Shown here: positions 27,339 through 35,603 of the stretch, piece after piece | How positions within the stretch are numbered: position 1 is the stretch's first letter | Layout: every line of letters starts with the position of its first letter | Origin: Bacteroidota bacterium | GTDB lineage: Bacteria > Bacteroidota > Bacteroidia > Chitinophagales > Saprospiraceae | NCBI GenBank assembly: GCA_030147525.1 | Contig: JASBVF010000003.1 | Coordinates: 355,359-419,358, forward strand | Length of the DNA stretch: 64,000 nucleotides | Direction: 5' to 3' | The notes under the pieces: model-generated | What the model was told of the DNA's origin: nothing | The model's database searches: none | What the model saw: only the letters and a program-made list of their open reading frames with translations | Program-made: the position numbers and the translations under genes

Positions 27339-28151
27339 ATGACCATTATCGATCGCATTAAAGATTTGGTTGCAGAAGGAGAAACTGAAAAATCCATTGA
27401 TGAACTGCTGAACTACGTGAAAACACAGGACAATGAACTTACCGATCGCATCATCCTGCTAAAAAGCCGCATGCACGACCTGAATGATGCCATACATAGC
27501 GGAACCATCAACGACACAGAGGCATCCATTCAACGGGCAAAAATCAACGAATCTATCCTTCGGATTTTACACAACATCACGCCCTCCTACCTCGAATCAA
27601 GGCCCGGAAAGCAAAAACAACGCAACTTCAATCAGTCCTCTCCGCCCTCTCCGTCAGGTAAAAGCCGCAACTGGTTAATCCTGTTCGGTGTAATAGCCGT
27701 CCTGATAATCGGTTATTTTGCCATCAATGAATCGCCCATCACGACTGCTCCGGAAGTAAAACTGGAACTTCCCGTATTCAAACACAACGTGGTACTCAAT
27801 TCAGACTACTGGATGGAGATCAAAGTGCCTGGCACCATCTCCGAAGCTAAAGGCAGCAAATGTCAGCTCGTCGTGCGCTTTCTGTCCAAAGGACAGTTCA
27901 TACCGGCCAGACTGGATGAAGTTTCCTACAAAGACTGGCAGGGAAACGTTGCAGCAGGCACTGAGCCCTTCATCATTCCTTCCAACAAATACCAACTGGA
28001 AGAACATATCATCCGCATCCCGTATCGATCGTTTAACCTGCCCGAATCAGGCGGCCAAACCACCCATACGCTGCACTTGTATGCCGAATTGTTCCTGAAC
28101 GACCTGTCGGTAAAACTGACGCCTTCGCAAACGTTTTACGTAACCTGGTAG
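27339..28151 (+). CDS. Membrane protein with N-terminal EAD11-like effector-associated domain
   Basis: A 270-aa protein. Residues 1-75 form a helical domain (IDRIKDLVAEGETEKSIDEL, LTDRIILLKSRMHDLNDAI, then SGTINDTEASIQRAKINESI and LRILHNI) that fits the pattern of effector-associated domain 11. In that pattern a helix is followed by LLxSR(L/M)xxL and an I/L-rich helix. A low-complexity linker and one TM helix at about 108-128 (WLILFGVIAVLIIGYFAI) lead to a beta-rich domain of about 140 residues presumed outside the cytoplasm. In other Bacteroidota proteins EAD11 recruits proteases, TIR or CHAT effectors. None is encoded nearby. The domain call is by pattern only. Confidence 0.7.
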   Translation: MTIIDRIKDLVAEGETEKSIDELLNYVKTQDNELTDRIILLKSRMHDLNDAIHSGTINDTEASIQRAKINESILRILHNITPSYLESRPGKQKQRNFNQSSPPSPSGKSRNWLILFGVIAVLIIGYFAINESPITTAPEVKLELPVFKHNVVLNSDYWMEIKVPGTISEAKGSKCQLVVRFLSKGQFIPARLDEVSYKDWQGNVAAGTEPFIIPSNKYQLEEHIIRIPYRSFNLPESGGQTTHTLHLYAELFLNDLSVKLTPSQTFYVTW

Positions 28152-28246
28152 CGTGCAGGCATTTATGTAAAAACAAAAATTAACGCCTTTCGCACTTAGT
28201 ACTTATTTTGCAACCTGACTCAAATCAGGTTTAAACAACAAATAAA

Positions 28247-30067
28247 ATGGCTCAATACATCGACATCCGCACACTCAATTTTCTTCTCAACGACATTCAC
28301 GGTCTCAACCAATTGCTTCAACTGCCCCGCTTTCAGGAGCACGACCTGGAGTCGCTCACCATGTTCCTCGATTCGGTGAAAGATTTTTCCGACCGGGAGT
28401 TGTATCCATGTTTCAAAGAAATGGATGAAAAACCGGCCTATTTCGAGGATGGTAAAATCATCGTGCACCCCCAAATCGGCACTGCGATGAAACAAGGCGG
28501 CGAATTGGGCTTAATGCGCCTGCCGCTGACACATGAGGAAGGCGGGCTGCAAATCCCCCTGCTTATTCATACAGCTGCCTACGCCATCATGGAAGCCGCC
28601 AACAACCACGTGCCCGGCTACCTTGGCCTCACGTATGGCGCTGCGGAGTTGATCCTCTACTTTGGCAACGAAGAATTGAAGAATAAATATGCCCCTAAAA
28701 TGCTGGACGGCGAATGGGCAGGTACGATGTGCCTTACCGAACCCCAGGCCGGCAGTTCGCTCTCCGACATCACTACATCGGCAGTCCCGGCTGGGGATGG
28801 CAGTTTCAGGATGAAAGGCCAAAAGATTTTTATCTCCGGCGGCGATCATGAATACGTGGACAACCTGATCCACCTCGTGCTTGCACGAATTGAAGGAGCA
28901 CCCGCCGGCACGAAAGGCATTTCCCTGTTTGTCGTTCCAAAAAAACGCTTAAACGCTGACAACTCTCTTTCACCCAATGATGTGACAACAGCCGGCGACT
29001 TTCAAAAAATGGGGCAACGCGGCTACTGCACCTCGCATTTGATTTTTGGTGAAAAAGACGACTGCCACGGCTGGCTCGTTGGCGAAGCCCACAAAGGTTT
29101 GAAATACATGTTCCAGATGATGAACGGCGCACGCATAGCTGTTGGAAGAGGCGGAGCTGCCATCGCACTGGCCGCCTACCATGCTTCCCATGCGTATGCG
29201 CAGGAGCGGCCGCAGGGCCGGAGGGTGCAGGATTCCGGTAAAAAAGACGTGACGCAGGAACCGACGCTCATCATCAATCACCCCGACGTGCGGCGAATGT
29301 TACTTTTTCAAAAAGCTGTTGGCGAAGGGTCGCTAAGCCTTGTTTTCCAGGCTGCCCGTTACTACGATCTTTCCGTTGCCTCCGTGGATGAAAAAGACCG
29401 GAAAAAGTACTACCTGCTGCTCGAACTCCTCACTCCGATCGTAAAAACCTACCCCACCGAAATGGGCACCCAATCAGTGAGCAACGGCGTTCAGGTACTG
29501 GGCGGCTATGGTTATTGTTCTGAGTACATTTTGCAGCAATACTACCGGGACATCCGCATTTTCCCGATTTACGAAGGCACCACCGGCATTCAGTCCATTG
29601 ATCTGCTGGGACGTAAAATGATGATGGAAAACGGCACTGCCTCCCGATTGCTCGCTCAGGAAATCAACGAGACCATTCAGGCTGCACTTACCCACGACGA
29701 TTTTAAAAAGTACGCCAAAACGCTGGGCGCCAACCTGAAACTTACGGCCGATGTCATGGACTTCCTCGGAGGCTTCGCCAAAAACGGTGAGTTTGAACGC
29801 TACCTTTCCGACGCCACTATTTTTATGGAATTTCTCGGAACCATCGTGGTAGGCTGGCAGTGGTTAAAAATGGCTGTGGAAGCTAAAAATGCGCTGCTGG
29901 CAGGCAAGACTGACTACCCGGAATCATTTTACGAAAGTAAAATTCACACCATGAAGTTTTACTTCAAATATGAAATGCCTAAAACGACATCGCTTGCAGA
30001 AACGCTGATGAGTGAAGAGGTGTTGACCGTGGTGGAGGAAAAGGAAGGGGCATGGCTTAATGATTGA
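28247..30067 (+). CDS. Acyl-CoA dehydrogenase, 600-aa class with C-terminal extension
   Basis: An FAD enzyme that introduces an alpha-beta double bond into an acyl-CoA. The 606-aa length, an N-terminal extra helix domain and about 130 C-terminal residues mark the long DmdC-like subfamily (ACDH_C type) rather than the 380-aa type. Visible motifs are MCLTEPQAGSSLSDITTSA (FAD/substrate loop), GQKIFISGGDHE, QVLGGYGYCSEYILQQYYRD and IFPIYEGTTGIQSIDLLGRK near the active site. The acyl substrate is not determined. A hydroxyacyl-CoA dehydrogenase at 34472 could act in the same beta-oxidation route but is not linked. A near-consensus promoter, TATTTTG, lies about 40 bp upstream. Confidence 0.93.
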   Translation: MAQYIDIRTLNFLLNDIHGLNQLLQLPRFQEHDLESLTMFLDSVKDFSDRELYPCFKEMDEKPAYFEDGKIIVHPQIGTAMKQGGELGLMRLPLTHEEGGLQIPLLIHTAAYAIMEAANNHVPGYLGLTYGAAELILYFGNEELKNKYAPKMLDGEWAGTMCLTEPQAGSSLSDITTSAVPAGDGSFRMKGQKIFISGGDHEYVDNLIHLVLARIEGAPAGTKGISLFVVPKKRLNADNSLSPNDVTTAGDFQKMGQRGYCTSHLIFGEKDDCHGWLVGEAHKGLKYMFQMMNGARIAVGRGGAAIALAAYHASHAYAQERPQGRRVQDSGKKDVTQEPTLIINHPDVRRMLLFQKAVGEGSLSLVFQAARYYDLSVASVDEKDRKKYYLLLELLTPIVKTYPTEMGTQSVSNGVQVLGGYGYCSEYILQQYYRDIRIFPIYEGTTGIQSIDLLGRKMMMENGTASRLLAQEINETIQAALTHDDFKKYAKTLGANLKLTADVMDFLGGFAKNGEFERYLSDATIFMEFLGTIVVGWQWLKMAVEAKNALLAGKTDYPESFYESKIHTMKFYFKYEMPKTTSLAETLMSEEVLTVVEEKEGAWLND

Positions 30068-30124
30068 GGTTTAGCCCCTGATTTTTTTTCAGCCAGCTAA
30101 TTCGCACATGCTGAAAACGATAAG

Positions 30125-31780
30125 TTAAGGCTCAACGGTGGTTTCGAACAACTTCACGAACTGAAATTTTTTGCCGTCAAACAACCCTAGATCGCTTAGC
30201 TTCAATTCAGGAATCACCAGCAGGGCCATGAACGAAAGCGTCATGAAAGGCGCTTTCAAAGTGCATTTCAGTTCCTGTTTCACAAAAGCATCGATGGCGG
30301 AGTATTTTTTTGCGACAGTGTAGCCGTCTTCGGTGGTCATAATTCCAGCTACTGGAAGCGGAAGCACACGCTCCTCCCCTGCCCCGCTTACCGCTGCGAT
30401 TCCACCTTTATTCCCGATGATGAGATTCACCGCCTTGCACAGCAATTCATCGTCCGTCCCAATGGCCAGAATGTTGTGACTGTCGTGACCGACACAGGAA
30501 GCGATGGCGCCGTTTTTCAGGTTAAAATTTTGAATAAAAGCCAGTGAGGGCGGCGCTTCCCGGTAGCGATTGACGACCGTAAACTTCAGGATGTCATGCT
30601 CAGGATTTGAAACAATCCGGCCATTTTGAAGGAGTGCCGGAGCAAGAAAACTTTCCGTCACAAGCTGGCCTTCGAGTGCCCGGATCACCCGGATTTGCAA
30701 GTTTTCCCGGACCGAATTGGGCGCCTGAACAGCGAAGTCAGTTGTTTCCCTGGGCTTTGCTGTGAAGTGATTCACCGGCTGACAATCGACGGATGGAAGC
30801 AGTGTTTTCCCATCCTCTGCCACCAGCTGTCCTGCGATCCAGGTTTGCCGGATCGTAAAATTTTCAAGATCATCAGTTACAATGAAATCCGCCGGATCGC
30901 CCTCCCTCAGCAAGCCGACCGGCAGCCCGTAATGTTCCACCGGATTGACACAGGCTGCTCGCAGGATGTCCAGCAACTCGCAGCCTTTGGCCAGTGCCCG
31001 AGCCGCCAGTTGATTGAGATGGCCCTCGACCAGATCGTCGGGGTGCTTGTCGTCGCTGCAGAACATAATTTGCCCGGGGAATCGCTCCAACAGTGGAATA
31101 AGTGCTTCGAAATTCCTGGCGGCGCTGCCTTCCCGGATGAGGATTTTCACGCCCAGTTTAGCTTTCTCCAGACCTTCCTCGAACGTGAAACATTCATGAT
31201 CGGTGGAGATGCCTGCAGCAAAATAACGGCGGGCATCTTCCCCCGTCACCCCGGGCGCATGGCCATCCACCGGCTTGTTGAGTTGCTTCGCAATGGAGAT
31301 TTTTTTCAAAACTTCCTCGTCGTTAAAAAGCACACCGGGGTAGTTCATCATTTCGGAGAGGTACAGGATTTCGGGATCATTCAAGAGTTCCTCAACAGCC
31401 TTTGAATCGATGGTAGCTCCAGCGGTTTCAAAGCTGGTCGCCGGCACGCAGGAGGGCGCTCCAAAGAAAAACTTGAAAGGCGACTGGTGCCCGTTTTTCA
31501 TCATAAATCGCACCCCTTCGACACCCATCACATTCGCAATTTCATGCGGATCGGAAACGGTGGCAACGGTTCCGTGCACTACCGCCATCCTGGCAAACTC
31601 CGAAGGAATCAGCATCGAACTTTCAACATGGACATGCGCATCGACGAAACCCGGCAGGATGTAGCTCCGGCTGACGCCGCTTTTTTGTTCGATTCGAGTG
31701 ATGTGGCCGTTTTTAATCGTTATTTCCCCAAAAAAAATACGGCGGTGGTGAAGGTCGATAATGTTGCCGCTGATGATCAT
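30125..31780 (-). CDS. ade: Adenine deaminase
   Basis: Deaminates adenine to hypoxanthine in purine salvage. The 551-aa protein fits the AdeC type of the amidohydrolase superfamily: metal-binding HxH in GFVDAHVHVESSMLIPSEFA, VVHGTVATVSDPHEIANVMG, DGHAPGV, the DDKHPDDL segment and GLPVGLLREGDPADFIV. The C-terminal HDSHNILAIGTDD segment is also typical of this family. It is convergent with the acyl-CoA dehydrogenase (57 bp apart). A near-consensus box, TAACTTTA, lies about 25 bp upstream of the start. Confidence 0.95.
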   Translation of the reverse strand: MIISGNIIDLHHRRIFFGEITIKNGHITRIEQKSGVSRSYILPGFVDAHVHVESSMLIPSEFARMAVVHGTVATVSDPHEIANVMGVEGVRFMMKNGHQSPFKFFFGAPSCVPATSFETAGATIDSKAVEELLNDPEILYLSEMMNYPGVLFNDEEVLKKISIAKQLNKPVDGHAPGVTGEDARRYFAAGISTDHECFTFEEGLEKAKLGVKILIREGSAARNFEALIPLLERFPGQIMFCSDDKHPDDLVEGHLNQLAARALAKGCELLDILRAACVNPVEHYGLPVGLLREGDPADFIVTDDLENFTIRQTWIAGQLVAEDGKTLLPSVDCQPVNHFTAKPRETTDFAVQAPNSVRENLQIRVIRALEGQLVTESFLAPALLQNGRIVSNPEHDILKFTVVNRYREAPPSLAFIQNFNLKNGAIASCVGHDSHNILAIGTDDELLCKAVNLIIGNKGGIAAVSGAGEERVLPLPVAGIMTTEDGYTVAKKYSAIDAFVKQELKCTLKAPFMTLSFMALLVIPELKLSDLGLFDGKKFQFVKLFETTVEP

Positions 31781-31840
31781 GTAATTGCAGTTTGATTCCG
31801 TGTAAAGTTATCAAAAAAGTCTTCTTTCATTTTTGAATAA

Positions 31841-31878
31841 CAAAACCCTCCGGGACGGCAGTGTCACGAAGGGTTTTG
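31841..31878. repeat. Intergenic hairpin CAAAACCCT / AGGGTTTTG
   Basis: Nine perfectly complementary bases flank a 20-nt loop between the divergent adenine deaminase gene and the 3' end of the next lipoprotein gene. There is no T-run on either side, so I do not call it an intrinsic terminator; it may still stop or protect the lipoprotein mRNA. Confidence 0.6.
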
Positions 31879-31962
31879 AGAAAACAATCTTTTAGAAATT
31901 TACTGCTTGACAAACTTTTGTTCACCACGCCGGCAGTCATTTCGGCAGTAACTAACTTCCAC

Positions 31963-32592
31963 CTAATTTACCGGACTCAAAACAAAACTTGTTTCACCTT
32001 TTTGCAGCTGGTATTTCACCTTGACGGACTTCCCTGAAGGGCTGATGAAACTTCTGAACAATTGACCATTTTCAACGAATATCCGATCGGAAGAAGCTTG
32101 TTTTTCTATTTTTTTATCCTTGACATAAATTTCGCCGGCACTACGATCCCGGTAGGATGCATAGCCTTTCAGACCGATTTGGCCGTCCGGAGAGGCGATA
32201 GCCAGGTACAATTCAGAAAATCCGTCCTCGTTCAAGTCGAGCAAAAAAGCATCTTTCACTTCGCCCTCCACTGAAAATTCCTTTGAAAATTGGTTTGGTT
32301 GCCGCCCCTGCACTTTCAGCACGGTGGCATTCCGTTCCGTTTCAGGACTTTCAAGTTTGAAGGTTACTGCCCCTGAAGAAAATTCTTTTGGCAAAGAGGA
32401 AGGTGGAGCAATGGCATTTCTTTCTGTGAGCTCCGGAGCGGCTAAGGTTTCCTGAGCGGTCTCGGCCGGTGTTGGGATGGCTGCCACAGTATCAGAAGGA
32501 ATCTGGGGCGTTTCTTGCCTTTCAGTGGGGGTTCCGCTGTTTGAACAGGCCGATAAAAGAAGCAGGAAAGCCAGGAATTGAAGGTTTTTCAT
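31963..32592 (-). CDS. Lipoprotein of unknown function
   Basis: A 209-aa lipoprotein. The start at 32592 gives MKNLQFLAFLLLLSACSNSG with a proper lipobox. The frame extends to a TTG at 32625, but that lies only 3 nt from the -7 box and would put the signal peptide internally. After a Pro/Thr/Glu-rich linker of about 50 residues there is a compact beta domain (VKDAFLLDLNEDGFSELYLA), which resembles a VCBS/EF-hand-like calcium loop, DLNEDGFSE. No enzyme motif is visible. It has its own promoter and no adjacent partner. Confidence 0.75.
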   Translation of the reverse strand: MKNLQFLAFLLLLSACSNSGTPTERQETPQIPSDTVAAIPTPAETAQETLAAPELTERNAIAPPSSLPKEFSSGAVTFKLESPETERNATVLKVQGRQPNQFSKEFSVEGEVKDAFLLDLNEDGFSELYLAIASPDGQIGLKGYASYRDRSAGEIYVKDKKIEKQASSDRIFVENGQLFRSFISPSGKSVKVKYQLQKGETSFVLSPVN

Positions 32593-32627
32593 GTTTGTTC
32601 CGGTTAGATTTTGAAAAGTTAGCAAGA

Positions 32628-32635
32628 CAAAGTTA
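32628..32635 (-). promoter_or_regulatory. Promoter of the lipoprotein gene
   Basis: TAACTTTG on the minus strand matches TAnnTTTG. Nineteen nt further upstream lies TTTA, one base off the -33 TTTG. The leader to the ATG at 32592 is about 30 nt and the box excludes the longer start. Confidence 0.6.
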
Positions 32636-32660
32636 ACGTCTTTTCAGGAGGGCCTAAAAC

Positions 32661-32688
32661 AAAAAAAGCCCGGGAGAGTATCCCGGGC
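32661..32688 (-). terminator. Rho-independent terminator after mqnD
   Basis: GCCCGGGA (32668-32675) and TCCCGGGC (32681-32688) form a perfect 8-bp GC-rich stem with a 5-nt loop, followed on the minus strand by seven T. It lies about 85 bp after the mqnD stop codon. Confidence 0.9.
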
Positions 32689-32771
32689 GTAAAACGAATC
32701 TTACAATTCTTTAACCAAAACTTACACATTAAAGAGTATTGCAATATCTGTGCCAAGAATTAGATTATTTT

Positions 32772-33602
32772 TTAATTTAAAAATATTTTTTCTTCATAAA
32801 ATGGAATCACCTCCCTTGCCCTTGCCACGTCAAACAGCCTTCCCACTGCGGTTCTTCCTGCTCCTCCGAGACTTACGGTAAAATCATTTACATATAATTT
32901 AATGTGGCTATGCATTACTTCTTCCGACATTTCCTGTGCATGAGCCTTTACAAATTCGCTGAGTTTCTCAGGATTTTCAAGTGCAAAACGCACGCTGCGC
33001 TCGAGTACCCGGTTCACTTTGTGTTGAATTTCCTCCGGAATGCTCCTTTTTATGACGATGCCGCCCAACGGAATGGGCAGGCCGGTGCTTTCTTCCCAAT
33101 ACTCGCCCAGGTCAATTATTTTTTTCAATCCTTTTTCCTGGTAAGTGAAACGATTCTCATGAATGATCAGTCCGGCATCGGTTTTACCTTCCAGGACGGC
33201 GTTTTCAATTTCAGAAAAAACCATCTCCTGTTTGTTTTTCGCTTCCGGAAATGCCAGTGACAGCAAAAAATTGGCGGTGGTATACTTGCCCGGAATCGCA
33301 ATTTTAGCCTGGTTGACCGTTTCATCAGTCATGGGCTGTTTGGCGATGAGCAACGGGCCGCAATTGTTTCCCAGGGCGCTTCCTGCATCCAGCAATACGT
33401 AGGACTTAAGTAAATAGGCGTAAGCGTGATAGCTGAGCTTCGTGATATCCAGTTCCTGCAAAAATGCCTTTCGGTTCAGCGCTTCCACGTCGGCCATGAC
33501 GACCTCGAACTCGAGGCCTTCCGTATCAATTTTGCCATGAACGAGGGCATCGAAAATAAAGGTGTCGTTTGGGCAAGGGGAAAATCCGAGTGATAATTTC
33601 AT
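32772..33602 (-). CDS. mqnD: 1,4-dihydroxy-6-naphthoate synthase (menaquinone, futalosine pathway)
   Basis: Cleaves cyclic dehypoxanthinyl futalosine to 1,4-dihydroxy-6-naphthoate, a late step in the futalosine route to menaquinone. From the ATG at 33602 the protein is 276 aa, starting KLSLGFSPCPNDTFIFDAL, which is the signature of this periplasmic-binding-protein-like family. Later come TKLSYHAYAYLL, IPGKYTTANFLLSLAFP and GLIIHENRFTY. The frame can be extended to 33692, but the extra 30 residues are not family-like and overlap the divergent promoter region. No other mqn gene is in the window. Confidence 0.93.
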   Translation of the reverse strand: MKLSLGFSPCPNDTFIFDALVHGKIDTEGLEFEVVMADVEALNRKAFLQELDITKLSYHAYAYLLKSYVLLDAGSALGNNCGPLLIAKQPMTDETVNQAKIAIPGKYTTANFLLSLAFPEAKNKQEMVFSEIENAVLEGKTDAGLIIHENRFTYQEKGLKKIIDLGEYWEESTGLPIPLGGIVIKRSIPEEIQHKVNRVLERSVRFALENPEKLSEFVKAHAQEMSEEVMHSHIKLYVNDFTVSLGGAGRTAVGRLFDVARAREVIPFYEEKIFLN

Positions 33603-33696
33603 TTTTTTGATAAGTGACTGATGATGACAAACAGGGACTACTCCTGAAACTTTGAAAAAAAACAAGGTTACCGGACGCCAATCCCTTTCCACCGCT

Positions 33697-33704
33697 TACT
33701 TTTG
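33697..33704 (+). promoter_or_regulatory. -7 box directly upstream of the RluA-family gene
   Basis: TACTTTTG, an exact TAnnTTTG match followed by CGG, ends 8 nt before the ATG at 33713. The transcript would have almost no leader, as for hemL. Confidence 0.5.
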
Positions 33705-33712
33705 CGGCTATT

Positions 33713-34387
33713 ATGGAAATACTTTTTGAAGATAACCACCTGATCGCTGTAAACAAACCCATCGGGGTGCTGGTTCAAGGCGATCAAACCGGCGACAAGC
33801 CACTCAGCGACTACGTCAAACTTTACATCAAAGACCGCTACAACAAACCGGGCGATGTGTTCCTCGGCGTAATTCACCGGCTCGACCGGCCTGCCAGCGG
33901 CGTCACCATTTTCGCCCGTACAAGCAAGGCGCTGGAACGAATGAACCGCCTTTTTTCGGACCGAAAAATTGGTAAAAAATACTGGGCTGTCGTTGGCAAA
34001 CGCCCCAACCCGATCAACGGGCACCTGACACATTACCTTTTGAAAGACCCGAATAAAAATGTCGTCAGGGCTTTCGATCAGATGAGTAACCGGGCAAAAG
34101 ACGCAAAAAAAGCGGAACTCGACTACGAACTCATCGGAGAAATTGGCGATAGCTTTTTGCTGGAAATTGACCTGCATACAGGCCGGCCGCATCAAATCCG
34201 TGCCCAACTGGCCAAAATCGGATGCCCCATCCGGGGTGACGTCAAGTACGGCTTTGCAAAGGGAAATTATGACAGCTCCATTCACCTGCACTGCCGCAGT
34301 CTAACCTTTGTCCACCCGGTAAAAAACGAACCGGTCACGATTACCGCAGATCCACCGGATGAGCAGGTGTGGCGGCTGTTTCGCTGA
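33713..34387 (+). CDS. RluA-family RNA pseudouridine synthase
   Basis: Isomerises uridine to pseudouridine in rRNA or tRNA. The 224-aa protein consists only of the catalytic domain, with no S4 domain. Motif II carries the catalytic Asp58 in HRLDRPASGVTIFARTSKAL, and motif III is LEIDLHTGRPHQIRAQLAK. The short length resembles single-domain RluA/RluC-like or TruC-like enzymes; the target site cannot be told. It is divergent from mqnD and has a nearly leaderless promoter. Confidence 0.93.
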   Translation: MEILFEDNHLIAVNKPIGVLVQGDQTGDKPLSDYVKLYIKDRYNKPGDVFLGVIHRLDRPASGVTIFARTSKALERMNRLFSDRKIGKKYWAVVGKRPNPINGHLTHYLLKDPNKNVVRAFDQMSNRAKDAKKAELDYELIGEIGDSFLLEIDLHTGRPHQIRAQLAKIGCPIRGDVKYGFAKGNYDSSIHLHCRSLTFVHPVKNEPVTITADPPDEQVWRLFR

Positions 34388-34471
34388 CCACGGGCGTCGG
34401 AGTTAGTTTGTTACAAATTTGCTCGTACTAAATACTCTAACTAATTATTAACCAATAATTTAACTGACAAC

Positions 34472-35371
34472 ATGCAGAACGTAACCGTAATTGGAGCAGG
34501 AACAATGGGCAATGGCATTGCTCACGTTTTTGCCATGCATGGCTATACGGTCAACCTCACCGATGTATCGCAGGATGCACTCGACCGGGCCATGATGACC
34601 ATCGAACGCAACCTCGACCGGATGGTCAAAAAAGAATTGATTACCGAAAAGGAAAAGGCCGGCACCTTAGCCAACATCACCACTTCGAACGAACTCAAAC
34701 CCTCTGTTCGCAATGCAGAATTAATCATTGAAGCAGCTACGGAAAACATCGGGCTGAAGCTCAAAATTTTCGAACAGCTGGACGAGTGGGCGCCTTCCAG
34801 GGCGATTCTCGCTTCAAACACTTCCTCAATTTCCATCACAAAAATTGCGGCAGCAACCTCACGGCCCAGCCAGGTCATCGGAATGCACTTCATGAATCCG
34901 GTGCCGGTGATGAAACTGGTAGAAGTGATACGTGGCTATGCAACTTCGAATGAAGTGACCCGCACCGTGATGGATGTTTCCCGCAAACTGGGCAAAGTTC
35001 CCGTTGAAGTAAACGACTACCCCGGCTTTGTCGCCAACCGTATCCTCATGCCCATGATCAATGAGGCAATTTACACCCTGTTTGAAGGTGTGGCCGGCGT
35101 GGAAGAGATTGATACGGTCATGAAACTCGGCATGGCACATCCGATGGGGCCGCTCCAACTGGCTGATTTTATTGGCCTCGATGTTTGTCTCGCCATTTTG
35201 CGGGTACTGCACGATGGTTTCGGCAATCCGAAATATGCACCCTGCCCACTGCTGGTCAACATGGTTACCGCCGGCAAACTGGGCGTAAAAACAGGCGAAG
35301 GGTTTTATTTTTACAAACCCGGCACGAAGGAATTGGAAGTGTCTGGCAATTTCAAAAAACTGAACGCCTGA
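34472..35371 (+). CDS. 3-hydroxyacyl-CoA (3-hydroxybutyryl-CoA) dehydrogenase
   Basis: Oxidises 3-hydroxyacyl-CoA to 3-ketoacyl-CoA with NAD. The 299-aa protein has the Rossmann loop VIGAGTMGNGIAHVFAMHGY, the catalytic histidine in VIGMHFMNPVPVMKLVEVIRG, and the C-terminal NRILMPMINEAIYTLFEG and GMAHPMGPLQLADFIGLD. This is the stand-alone Hbd/PaaH form, not the FadB fusion. It is preceded by an RluA-type gene (84 bp) and followed by a 140-bp inverted-repeat element. Fatty acid or butyrate metabolism both fit. Confidence 0.93.
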   Translation: MQNVTVIGAGTMGNGIAHVFAMHGYTVNLTDVSQDALDRAMMTIERNLDRMVKKELITEKEKAGTLANITTSNELKPSVRNAELIIEAATENIGLKLKIFEQLDEWAPSRAILASNTSSISITKIAAATSRPSQVIGMHFMNPVPVMKLVEVIRGYATSNEVTRTVMDVSRKLGKVPVEVNDYPGFVANRILMPMINEAIYTLFEGVAGVEEIDTVMKLGMAHPMGPLQLADFIGLDVCLAILRVLHDGFGNPKYAPCPLLVNMVTAGKLGVKTGEGFYFYKPGTKELEVSGNFKKLNA

Positions 35372-35380
35372 CAGGAAAGA

Positions 35381-35520
35381 GGCCACGAATTACACGACTT
35401 TTTAGGGGTGTTTGGGTGTTTGGGAAGATTAATTTTCAATCGTGTTGGATTGGTTTTCACAAAATACCGGAAGTTCCTTTTTTCAAACTCAATCCGTGAA
35501 AATTTGGGTAATTCGTGGCC
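35381..35520. repeat. 140-bp inverted-repeat (MITE/REP-like) element
   Basis: GGCCACGAATTAC at 35381-35393 and GTAATTCGTGGCC at 35508-35520 are perfect 13-bp inverted arms. Inside, TTTTCAC near 35455 can pair with GTGAAAA near 35496. The interior also carries the words GGGGTGTTTGGGTGTTTGGG. It has no reading frame and sits between hbd and a terminator. The structure suggests a non-coding dispersed element, but copy number cannot be seen from one window. Confidence 0.8.
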
Positions 35521-35521
35521 A

Positions 35522-35554
35522 TAAAAAAAATCCCGCACCGAAAGGCTGCGGGAT
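35522..35554 (-). terminator. Rho-independent terminator after the sigma-factor partner gene
   Basis: ATCCCGCA (35530-35537) pairs with TGCGGGAT (35547-35554). On the minus strand a run of eight T follows. It lies 50 bp after the stop codon at 35604. Confidence 0.88.
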
Positions 35555-35603
35555 CAATGAAGAAGAGAATAAAGTTAATCTGATCTTAGGTTCCTTGGCG
35601 TCA

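Noticed and set aside
31841..31878. Intrinsic terminator
   Set aside because: A good 9-bp stem but no T-run follows on either strand; kept as a hairpin only.
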